Source: JAHRAW01 sp965226545 (lineage in GTDB: Bacteria > Pseudomonadota > Gammaproteobacteria > Arenicellales > Poriferihabitantaceae). From it: 64,000 nt of DNA. The stretch lies in assembly GCA_965226545.1 (NCBI GenBank), contig OZ245364.1, positions 1,426,001 to 1,490,000 of the forward strand, given 5' to 3'. Shown one piece after another: positions 1 through 7,319 of the stretch; the stretch's first letter is position 1, and each line of letters begins with the position of its first letter. Position numbers and translations under genes: made by a program. A model generated the notes under the pieces. The model searched no databases. It was not told the DNA's origin and saw nothing but the letters and a program-made list of their open reading frames with translations.

Positions 1-2
1 TC

Positions 3-1976
3 CATTTGGCAATCGGTGGTGCGTATGGTCCGTTGCCGCAAGTTAGCGGCGGGCAAGGGCCGTATACTTACAAGTTGACCAAAACGGATGGGGTAACGCC
101 TGAAGAGTTTGCCAGCGGGGTGCGGTTTGACGCCGATACGCGAATGCTTCACGCGGATGAGGATGAATTGGTCATCGCCGGTCTTTCCGAATTGACGCAA
201 CCGATACGCTACACCGTCACCGATGCCAACGGCACGGTGACCGCTTTGCATTTGGATGTTACGGTTACGCCGTTGGCGTTTAAGACGCAGGCTGACAACG
301 AACCGACTCGCCTGCGTTTCCCCGCCGGCAGCCCGCAAACTTATCAACTGAACGGTCAACTGAACGACGACGATTTGGTCGAGTTGGTCGTTGCCCAATC
401 CGATGGCAAAAACCCGCAAGTAACCTTTTCGATATCGCCGACGCCGACCGATGTCGGCTTGACCTATTATCGGTCGACCGACTCGACCGACTACACCAAC
501 TACTCCCTCCCGGTGTACTTGGCAAGCGACGAACAATTCGGGCAAACCAATGACCCGAAAGTCCCCGAATATGTGTTGACCGCGCATTACTTTTTCCAAA
601 CCAATCAAACGCCGGCAACGGCGACGGTGACCTTCCGCATCGACTTCCAAAATGACCCAACCATCATCAAGGAGGTTAGCGATGCGGTGCTGTCGCAAAT
701 CGCCGCCGCTTCCACCGCCGGCACATTAGCCGCCATCACCGAACGCATTGCGGTTGGCGGTGTGCCGCAACTGTCGATAGGCGGGCAAACGCCGATGACG
801 GCGTTGGCGCAAAATCTGAAAGAGTACGCCGACGGCAACTTGGACAAAAACGCCTTGCTCAACGGCAGCCGATTCGTCCTGCCGTTTCACGGCGGAGTGA
901 ACCCGACGATATCCGATGCGACCGTGTGGGGCAGTGCGGATTTCCGTGAGATACAGGGCAATTTATCCACGCACGATTGGCGCGGCAAAATCGCCGGCGC
1001 GCATCTCGGCTTCGACCTTAAAGTGCATAATCTGTTGGTCGGCGTCGCCGTATCGCAAACCGATGCATCGGTTAATTATTTCCCCGTCGACAACGGCAAC
1101 AACGGCAACTACGACATATCGCTGAACAATCGCTGGCAATATGTTAACTGGCATCGCGAAGGCGTAAACGTCTGGGGCGGCATCGGCAGTGGTAACGGCG
1201 TAATGCGCGTCACCGAAGAAGGCAGAAACGACCTGACCAGCGATTTGGAAATGGACGCCTACAATTTGGGCGCGAGCAATGAATTGTCGCCGCAAGTGCA
1301 ATTGCGCGGCGAATGGCGCAGCAGTGAATTGCAAATCGATGGCGCGCGTGGAGAGGAAAACAGATTGGCGCAACAAACCATCAACAGCACCACCACCCGC
1401 GCCTTGCTCAAATGGCATGACCGCCTGCCCGGCGACCAACGCGCGGTGTTTGTCGAGATGGGCTTTCGCAGCGACGGCGGCGACGGCCCCACCGGCACCG
1501 CGATTGAAACCGCGATTGGCGGCAGTTATCAAAGCGAACGCGCAACCTTCGAATACGCCGCGCACGGCTTGATTGGGCGCGACAATTATGAAGAGTGGGG
1601 CGGCTACGGGCAATTCCGCTATGGACGCGGCGGCGAACCCGGGCTGGCGGTTCAAGTGCGCCCGAGTTACGGCGAAACCGAAAACGGATTCGGGCGGGTG
1701 TGGGATGCCGAATCCATCGGCGACATCGATGGCGAGGCCGACGATTCGCTCTATCAATGGCGCACCGAATCGCGCGTATCCTACGGCTTCCAAAGTGCGC
1801 ACGGCATCCTCGCGCCGTTTGGCGAATTCATCACCGCCGATGAGGAGATTTTCCGCTTGGGGCTGGATTGGTCACCGCATCGTTACTTCGATTTAAACCT
1901 GACCGGCGAACAACTCGACGGTCGACATCGTGATGCCGAACGGCGGTTGTTGTTGCAGGGGGCGGTGAAGTTTTAA
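3..1976 (+). CDS. Surface protein, C-terminal part with Ig/cadherin-like domains and autotransporter-like beta-barrel (5' truncated)
   Basis: The frame is open to the left edge, so the true start lies outside the window; the first possible start inside is only a TTG. About 656 residues are visible. The first ~90 look like the end of a cadherin/Ig-type repeat (VTDANGTVTALHLDVTVTP), and residues ~95-205 look like a second beta-rich domain. From ~290 onward alternating polar/aromatic strands (for example VNVWGGIGSG, FEYAAHGLIG) build what looks like an outer-membrane barrel. The protein ends in LLLQGAVKF; a terminal Phe is typical of BAM-inserted barrels. I infer an autotransporter or similar large adhesin displayed at the cell surface. 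The ligand cannot be predicted. A good terminator follows, so it is probably the last gene of its transcript. Confidence 0.7.
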   Translation, partial: HLAIGGAYGPLPQVSGGQGPYTYKLTKTDGVTPEEFASGVRFDADTRMLHADEDELVIAGLSELTQPIRYTVTDANGTVTALHLDVTVTPLAFKTQADNEPTRLRFPAGSPQTYQLNGQLNDDDLVELVVAQSDGKNPQVTFSISPTPTDVGLTYYRSTDSTDYTNYSLPVYLASDEQFGQTNDPKVPEYVLTAHYFFQTNQTPATATVTFRIDFQNDPTIIKEVSDAVLSQIAAASTAGTLAAITERIAVGGVPQLSIGGQTPMTALAQNLKEYADGNLDKNALLNGSRFVLPFHGGVNPTISDATVWGSADFREIQGNLSTHDWRGKIAGAHLGFDLKVHNLLVGVAVSQTDASVNYFPVDNGNNGNYDISLNNRWQYVNWHREGVNVWGGIGSGNGVMRVTEEGRNDLTSDLEMDAYNLGASNELSPQVQLRGEWRSSELQIDGARGEENRLAQQTINSTTTRALLKWHDRLPGDQRAVFVEMGFRSDGGDGPTGTAIETAIGGSYQSERATFEYAAHGLIGRDNYEEWGGYGQFRYGRGGEPGLAVQVRPSYGETENGFGRVWDAESIGDIDGEADDSLYQWRTESRVSYGFQSAHGILAPFGEFITADEEIFRLGLDWSPHRYFDLNLTGEQLDGRHRDAERRLLLQGAVKF

Positions 1977-2023
1977 GTCGAGTCGCTTCTATGTAACTGC
2001 CGACTGTGTGACCGAATCATATT

Positions 2024-2062
2024 GCCCGCCGTTGTCTTGGACACGGCGGGCTTTTTGTTTTT
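2024..2062 (+). terminator. Rho-independent terminator after the surface protein gene
   Basis: An 8-bp perfect arm pair, GCCCGCCG (2024-2031) with CGGCGGGC (2044-2051), is extended by TGTC/GACA around a TTG loop with one bulged T. It is followed directly by CTTTTTGTTTTT. It lies about 48 bases after the stop of the plus-strand gene and points the same way. The minus strand lacks a T tract, so it should not serve convergent guaB. Confidence 0.85.
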
Positions 2063-2174
2063 ATGTTGCTTTTATTGTTACTTCACACCGCTTAACTTGT
2101 CGCAGTACAAAGTGCCAAGCGCCAAGTGAAAGTTACAACCGTCAATAACCAAAACCAACCCCGCGCACCGCGTC

Positions 2175-3635
2175 TCAACCCCGCTGATAATTCGGCGCTT
2201 CCTTCACAATCGACACATCATGCACATGACTTTCGCGCATGCCCGCGCCGGTAATCCGCACAAACCGCGCGCGTGTGCGCATTTGTTCGATGTCGGCGTT
2301 GCCGGTATAACCCATACTCGAACGCAAGCCGCCCATTAATTGATGAATCACGGTCGCCATCGGGCCTTTATACGGCACCCGCCCCTCGACGCCTTCGGCG
2401 ACCAACTTATCCGCGCTTTCGACATTGTCCTGAAAATATCGGTCGCGCGAACCTTTTTGCATCGCGCCGAGCGAGCCCATGCCGCGATAGGTTTTATACG
2501 AACGCCCTTGATAAATCTCAATCTCGCCGGGCGATTCATCGGTGCCGGCCAACAAGCCGCCGACCATCACCGAATGCGCGCCAACCGCGATGCACTTGGC
2601 GATGTCGCCGGAATAGCGAATGCCGCCGTCTGCGATGAACGGCACGCCGGTGCCTTTGAGCCCATTGCGCACCGCATTAAGCGCGTGGATTTGCGGCACG
2701 CCGACGCCGGCGACCATCCGCGTGGTGCATATCGAGCCGGGGCCGATGCCGACCTTAACCGCATCCGCGCCGACCTCGACCAAATCGCGCGCCGCTTCGG
2801 CGGTGACGATGTTGCCGGCGACGACCTGCACATCGGCGTATTCGCGCTTAATCATCCGCACCCGTTCCAATACGCCGTGCGAATGCCCGTGCGCGGTGTC
2901 GACCACAATCGCATCGACTTCCGCGGCGACCAATTGCTCGATGCGTTCATCTGCATCCGCGCCGACGCCGACCGTCGCCGCCGCCAATAATCGCCCGTGT
3001 TCATCCTTGCAAGCGTTGGGGAAATCGGTGGCTTTTTGGATGTCTTTGACGGTGATTAACCCCTTCAACTGCATCGCCGCATCGACCACCGGCAATTTTT
3101 CGATGCGATGTTGATGCAGCAACTGTTCAATCTCGGCGCGCGCCGCGCCGGCGCGTACGGTGATGAGTTTATCCTCAGGCGTCATCAATTCGCTAATCGG
3201 CGTATCCTGCGATTGTTCGAATCGCAAATCGCGGTTGGTGACGATGCCGACGACTCGCGCGCCATCCATCACCGGCACGCCGGAGATGTTGTATTCGCGC
3301 ATCAAGTGCAACACATCGCGCACCTTCGCGTGTTTGTTCACCGTAACCGGCTCGCCAATCACGCCGCTCTCGTGCTTTTTAACGCGGCGCACTTCGCGCG
3401 CCTGTTCCTGCGGCGTGCAGTTGCGATGAATAACGCCAACCCCGCCGGCGCGCGCCAAACAAATCGCGGCGTCGCCGCCGGTGACCGTATCCATCGCCGC
3501 CGACATCAGCGGAATATTTAAGGAAAGGGTGCGCGTAAATCGCGTGCGCAACTCGGCATCGCGCGGCACCACCGCCGATTTGGCCGGCAACAACAACACG
3601 TCGTCAAACGTCAGCGCAAGGTCGATGGCATCCAT
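2175..3635 (-). CDS. guaB: Inosine-5'-monophosphate dehydrogenase
   Basis: This enzyme oxidises IMP to XMP with NAD+, the first committed step of GMP synthesis, in the cytosol. It is 486 residues from the chosen start (E. coli about 488) and begins MDAIDLALTFDDVLLLP, matching the family start. The frame extends further upstream, but those residues are unlike the family; an ATG three codons upstream (3644) is an alternative. Two CBS repeats lie at about residues 95-200. The catalytic loop GIGPGSICTTRM carries the active-site Cys at ~303, and the flap GMGSLGAMQKGSRDRYF is intact. guaA is not downstream as in many proteobacteria but about 26 kb away on the other strand. No Shine-Dalgarno is visible, and a TACAAT hexamer sits 7 bases before the ATG. 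Confidence 0.97.
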   Translation of the reverse strand: MDAIDLALTFDDVLLLPAKSAVVPRDAELRTRFTRTLSLNIPLMSAAMDTVTGGDAAICLARAGGVGVIHRNCTPQEQAREVRRVKKHESGVIGEPVTVNKHAKVRDVLHLMREYNISGVPVMDGARVVGIVTNRDLRFEQSQDTPISELMTPEDKLITVRAGAARAEIEQLLHQHRIEKLPVVDAAMQLKGLITVKDIQKATDFPNACKDEHGRLLAAATVGVGADADERIEQLVAAEVDAIVVDTAHGHSHGVLERVRMIKREYADVQVVAGNIVTAEAARDLVEVGADAVKVGIGPGSICTTRMVAGVGVPQIHALNAVRNGLKGTGVPFIADGGIRYSGDIAKCIAVGAHSVMVGGLLAGTDESPGEIEIYQGRSYKTYRGMGSLGAMQKGSRDRYFQDNVESADKLVAEGVEGRVPYKGPMATVIHQLMGGLRSSMGYTGNADIEQMRTRARFVRITGAGMRESHVHDVSIVKEAPNYQRG

Positions 3636-3642
3636 CGGCGGC

Positions 3643-3648
3643 ATTGTA
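3643..3648 (-). promoter_or_regulatory. Putative guaB -10 box (TACAAT), implying a leaderless transcript
   Basis: On the minus strand TACAAT ends 7 bases before the chosen guaB ATG. If it is the -10, transcription would begin at or next to the start codon. No convincing -35 is seen. The same hexamer recurs ahead of several genes in this window. Confidence 0.35.
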
Positions 3649-3715
3649 CAACACTCGTGCAACACTAATGCAGCGTCAATGCCGCAGGGCATACACGGCA
3701 ACGCGGTAAATCGGC

Positions 3716-3721
3716 TACAAT
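3716..3721 (+). promoter_or_regulatory. Putative -10 box upstream of the cyclic-nucleotide-binding gene
   Basis: GGCTACAATGCG on the plus strand lies about 110 bases before the downstream start codon. The hexamer and its GC-rich flanks match other candidate promoters in this window. The -35 is unclear. Confidence 0.3.
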
Positions 3722-3833
3722 GCGATGCGTTGGCGAAGTGTTGTTCACGGTTAACTATTCGTCACTTGTTTTTTTCTTATCAAGTTACTGCACATTAATC
3801 GACACAGTAATTAACGCGGCGGAGGAAACCAAG

Positions 3834-4316
3834 ATGGCAATGTTAAAAGAAGCGCAGCAATTAAAACAGGTGCCGTTGTTGTCCGGGTTGGACGCGCGGC
3901 AATTAAAATTGCTGGCGTTTACCTGCGAGGTGTTTGAATACGCCGACCGCGATTATTTGTTTTATCAAGACGAAACGTCCGATTGCGCCTATGTGATATT
4001 GGGTGGCGAAGTCGAAATTTTAAGCGGCGAACGCGGCTCGAATGAAGTGCTGCTGGCAACGCTCGGCGCGAATAATTTGGTCGGCGAGATGGCGGTGCTG
4101 AGCGGCGCAAACCGCACCGCTTCGGTGCGCGCGCGCGGGGCGGTTAGTGCATTGCGAATTCCCAATGAACGATTTTTGGAACTCATCAGCGGACATCCGC
4201 AAGTGGCGTTGGATGTGTTGCGCACCTTAAGCGCAAAACTCGCCGACACCAGTCGGCATGCGGCGGAATTGCAGCATCAGTTGGATGCGCAAACACCGTC
4301 ATCGAACAAACCTTAA
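3834..4316 (+). CDS. Small cyclic-nucleotide-binding-domain protein (Crp-like sensor without a DNA-binding domain)
   Basis: The 160-residue protein begins MAMLKEAQQLKQVPLLSGL. The frame continues upstream, but GGAGGA at 3821-3826, 7 bases before this ATG, fixes the start. Residues ~12-135 form one cNMP-binding jelly roll: VPLLSGLDARQLKLLA, then YVILGGEVEI, the phosphate-binding-cassette-like NLVGEMAVLSGANRTASVRA, and the helix FLELISGHPQVALDVLRTLS. The cassette has GEM and an Arg, as in cAMP binders. No helix-turn-helix follows, only a short polar tail, so it is probably not a transcription factor by itself. The ABC exporter-like gene begins 138 bases downstream on the same strand; the two may work together, with this protein acting as a cytoplasmic sensor. 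That link is inference. Confidence 0.85.
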   Translation: MAMLKEAQQLKQVPLLSGLDARQLKLLAFTCEVFEYADRDYLFYQDETSDCAYVILGGEVEILSGERGSNEVLLATLGANNLVGEMAVLSGANRTASVRARGAVSALRIPNERFLELISGHPQVALDVLRTLSAKLADTSRHAAELQHQLDAQTPSSNKP

Positions 4317-4454
4317 TACACTCGACAACGCGACAACGTTAAGTCAACTTTAACTTGTAACTGCGAGTCGTAACTTCGATTCATAACCGCAAACCGCAAT
4401 TCGAATCCGTAACTTCGAATCACATTCGACAACACAACAAACCGAACAAGACAA

Positions 4455-7160
4455 ATGGAAAAATCCATTTATAAATACATCCTGACGCACACCAAAATGC
4501 ATCAGGTTTTTCTCGTCGTGCTGACCATCGCGTCGATGCCGTTGGTGTATTACTCACTGGAAATTCCCAAACTGATTGTCAACAAAGCCATCGGCGGCGG
4601 CAATGTGCAGTTTTCGGTGTTGGGGTTAACTGTGACGCAGATTCAGTATCTGTTTTTGTTGAGCGGATTGTTTTTGTTGATGGTGATTATTAACGGCGGG
4701 ATGAAGTACGCGATTAATGTGTATCGCGGCGTGTTGGGCGAGCGGATGCTGCGGCGGTTTCGTTATATGTTGTATGCGCGCATTCAGCGGTTCCCGTTGC
4801 CGCATTTTAAGAACGTCAGCCCGGGCGAAATCATCCCGATGGTCACCGCCGAAACCGAACCGCTCGGCGGGTTTATCGGCGATGCGGTTGCCTTGCCGGT
4901 GATGCAAGGCGGGTTGTTGATTACCTATCTGTCGTTTATTTTTGTGCAGGATTTTTGGCTTGGGCTGGCGTCGATAGCGTTGTATCCGCCGCAGGTATAT
5001 TTGATACCGCGTCTGCAGCACAAGGTCAACCAACTCAGCAAGCAACGCGTGCAAGTCGTGCGCAGATTATCCGACCGCATCGGCGAATCGGTCGTCGGCA
5101 TCGCCGACATTCACGCCAACGACACCGGGCGTTACGAACGCGCCGATGTCAGCCATCGATTGGGCGACATCTTTTCGATTCGCTATGAAATCTATCGTCG
5201 CAAGTTTTTCATTAAGTTTGTAAACAATTTCCTTGCGCTACTCACGCCGTTTTTCTTTTATTCGATTGGCGGCTATTTTGTGTTGCAAAACGAACTCTCG
5301 CTCGGCGCCTTGCTCGGGGTGTTGCTAGCGTATAAAGAAGTCTCGCCGCCGTGGAAGGAATTGTTAAAGTTCTACCAAATCAGCGAAGATGTAAAGGTGA
5401 AATACGCGCAAATCATCGAACAATTCGCGCCCGACAATATGCTCGATGAAAACCGCCTGCAAGCCGACGCCGACGCCGCGCATCAATTGGACGGCAAGAT
5501 TCGCGCGCAACGATTAAGTTACGCCGACGACGCCGGCGCGCAAGTCGATGGCTTCGACTTCGAATTGGACGGCGCGCAGCACACCTTAATCCTCAGCGGC
5601 GACGGCACCGCGGCCGATGAATTGGCGCAACTTCTCGCCGGCTTGTTGCCGCCGAGCGGCGGGGCGGTGCATATCAATCAACTGGAATTAACCGCCTTGC
5701 CCGAATCGGTCACCGGACGGCGCATCGGTTATTGCGCGCCGACTTCGCGCGTGTTTAATGCATCGTTGCGCGATAATTTGTTGTACGGATTAAAACACCG
5801 TGCGTTGTCGGTTGGCGCCAATGACAATGGCGGCGGCGACAGTGACAGTGAAAGTGCCGGCAACGGTAAAAGTAACAGTGCCGGTGACAGTAACAGTGAC
5901 AACAACAGTGACGCCAATGAAGCGCGGCGCAAGATGATTAAGGAAGCCAACGCCTCCGGCAATTCCGCGGACGACATCCACGCCGATTGGGTCGACATCG
6001 CCCAAGCCGGCGCGACCACGGCGGCGGAATTCGACGACATTGTGTTGGCGGTGATTGACTGCGTCGAGTTGGATGATGAATTGTTGACCTTGGCGTTGCG
6101 CACCGCCGAAGACATCGACATCCCCGAACAATTGGCGGCGCAAATCGTCACCTTGCGCGCGCGATTGCGCGAACAAATCAATCAACTCGAAAGCGGCGCC
6201 GGCGCGATTATCGAATCGCTGGATGCCGACGCCTACATCGAAAACTTAAGCGTCGAGGAGAATCTGTTGTTTGGCACGCCATTGGCGCATCGTAGCGCAT
6301 CCGAATTTTTGGCGCAAAACCCGTTGGCGCAACGCGTATTAAAAAGCAGCGGCTTGCGCCGCGATTTGTCGCGCATCGGCTTGGAATTGGCGAAGTTAAT
6401 GGTCGAATTATTTTCCGATGTGCCGGACGACAGCGAACTGTTCGAACAATTCAGTTTCATCACCGCGGCCGACCTGCCGGATTATCGCCGCCTGCTCGGC
6501 CAAGCCGGCGAACGCGGCGTCGATGCATTAACCGCCGCACAACGCGGCGAATTGGCGCGCGTCAGTTTTAAACTGTGTCCGGCGCGCCATCGATTGGATT
6601 TGGTGACCGCGCCGTTGCGCGAGAAGGTGCTGGAGGCGCGCCGCGCCTTGATGCGCGAATTGGGCGACGACAATGCGGCGATTCGCTTTTACGACGCAAC
6701 CCGCTACAATGCCGGGATGTCGATGCAGGAAAATTTATTGTTTGGTAAAATCGCCTACGCCAAAGGGCATCTGCAGCCGCGCGTAACCGAAACGATTCGC
6801 GCGACCCTTAAACAAACCAACCTCGACCGCGCGATTATTCTCGCCGGCTTGAATTGCCCGGCCGGCGCCGGCGGTTCGAAACTGTCCGGCGTGGTGCGCG
6901 AAAAACTTTGCTTGGCGCGCGCGTTGTTAAAAAACCCCGACATCCTCATCGTCAATAATCTGTTGTCCGGTTTGGATGGACGCGGATTTTCGCGCATACT
7001 CGGGCGCGTCATCGAACGCCGCCGCAATCGCTGTTTGATTTGGGCGCAAAACGACCCAAGTTACGCCAACCAATTCGACCGCGTATTATTGCTCGGCAAA
7101 AACAAACTGTTGCGCAATGATTCGCCGGATGCATTGCGTGAGGAGATTGCGAAACTGTAA
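4455..7160 (+). CDS. ABC exporter-like membrane protein with a degenerate, expanded nucleotide-binding domain
   Basis: The protein has 901 residues. Residues ~1-330 form an ABC-exporter-type membrane domain with about six hydrophobic segments. The C-terminal part follows the ABC ATPase order, but every catalytic motif is altered. The Walker A position (~378) reads LILSGDGTAADEL with no GKS/T. The Q-loop (~424) reads GYCAPTS. The signature (~811) reads KLSGVVREK, Walker B (~832) reads ILIVNNLLSGLD without the acidic pair, and the switch region (~859) reads CLIWAQND without His. The motif that normally follows the Q-loop occurs three times: SLRDNLLYG (~436), SVEENLLFG (~599) and SMQENLLFG (~756). 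That suggests internal duplication. A Ser/Asp/Asn/Gly-rich insert occupies ~459-490. I infer a pseudo-ABC protein, perhaps a sensor or scaffold, encoded beside a cNMP-binding protein. Confidence 0.75.
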   Translation: MEKSIYKYILTHTKMHQVFLVVLTIASMPLVYYSLEIPKLIVNKAIGGGNVQFSVLGLTVTQIQYLFLLSGLFLLMVIINGGMKYAINVYRGVLGERMLRRFRYMLYARIQRFPLPHFKNVSPGEIIPMVTAETEPLGGFIGDAVALPVMQGGLLITYLSFIFVQDFWLGLASIALYPPQVYLIPRLQHKVNQLSKQRVQVVRRLSDRIGESVVGIADIHANDTGRYERADVSHRLGDIFSIRYEIYRRKFFIKFVNNFLALLTPFFFYSIGGYFVLQNELSLGALLGVLLAYKEVSPPWKELLKFYQISEDVKVKYAQIIEQFAPDNMLDENRLQADADAAHQLDGKIRAQRLSYADDAGAQVDGFDFELDGAQHTLILSGDGTAADELAQLLAGLLPPSGGAVHINQLELTALPESVTGRRIGYCAPTSRVFNASLRDNLLYGLKHRALSVGANDNGGGDSDSESAGNGKSNSAGDSNSDNNSDANEARRKMIKEANASGNSADDIHADWVDIAQAGATTAAEFDDIVLAVIDCVELDDELLTLALRTAEDIDIPEQLAAQIVTLRARLREQINQLESGAGAIIESLDADAYIENLSVEENLLFGTPLAHRSASEFLAQNPLAQRVLKSSGLRRDLSRIGLELAKLMVELFSDVPDDSELFEQFSFITAADLPDYRRLLGQAGERGVDALTAAQRGELARVSFKLCPARHRLDLVTAPLREKVLEARRALMRELGDDNAAIRFYDATRYNAGMSMQENLLFGKIAYAKGHLQPRVTETIRATLKQTNLDRAIILAGLNCPAGAGGSKLSGVVREKLCLARALLKNPDILIVNNLLSGLDGRGFSRILGRVIERRRNRCLIWAQNDPSYANQFDRVLLLGKNKLLRNDSPDALREEIAKL
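5832..5925 (+). repeat. In-frame low-complexity insert made of GACAGT/AACAGT words
   Basis: About 94 bases of imperfect repetition (GACAGTGACAGTGAAAGTG and variants) encode a Gly/Asp/Ser/Asn-rich stretch in the ABC-like protein. Its first ~30 bases nearly match the insert that begins at 8496 in prc, sharing ACAGTGACAGTGAAAGTGCC exactly. Confidence 0.75.
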
Positions 7161-7319
7161 CACTTGTAAAACTTTAACACTGTAACTGTGTTGCCGCCGT
7201 CGATAAAACTGTGTCGGTGCGGATGTGCATGCGTATGTGTGTTTTACAATCGCACTCGCACTTGCAACAATTTACAGTGAACTTGAATTAAACCGTCGTC
7301 CACTCCATCCCATTATCCC

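Noticed and set aside
963..1802. 279-codon ORF antisense to the barrel of the surface protein
   Set aside because: It mirrors the codon pattern of a strong gene and its translation is a low-information Ala/Val/Arg mixture with no family motif. The same applies to other long antisense frames, such as 44120-45256 inside aacS and 16239-16730 inside the restriction enzyme.
3636..3701. N-terminal extension of guaB (MPCMPCGID...)
   Set aside because: The family begins at the ALTFDDVLL segment. The extension is Cys-rich, unconserved and would overlap the promoter-like TACAAT.
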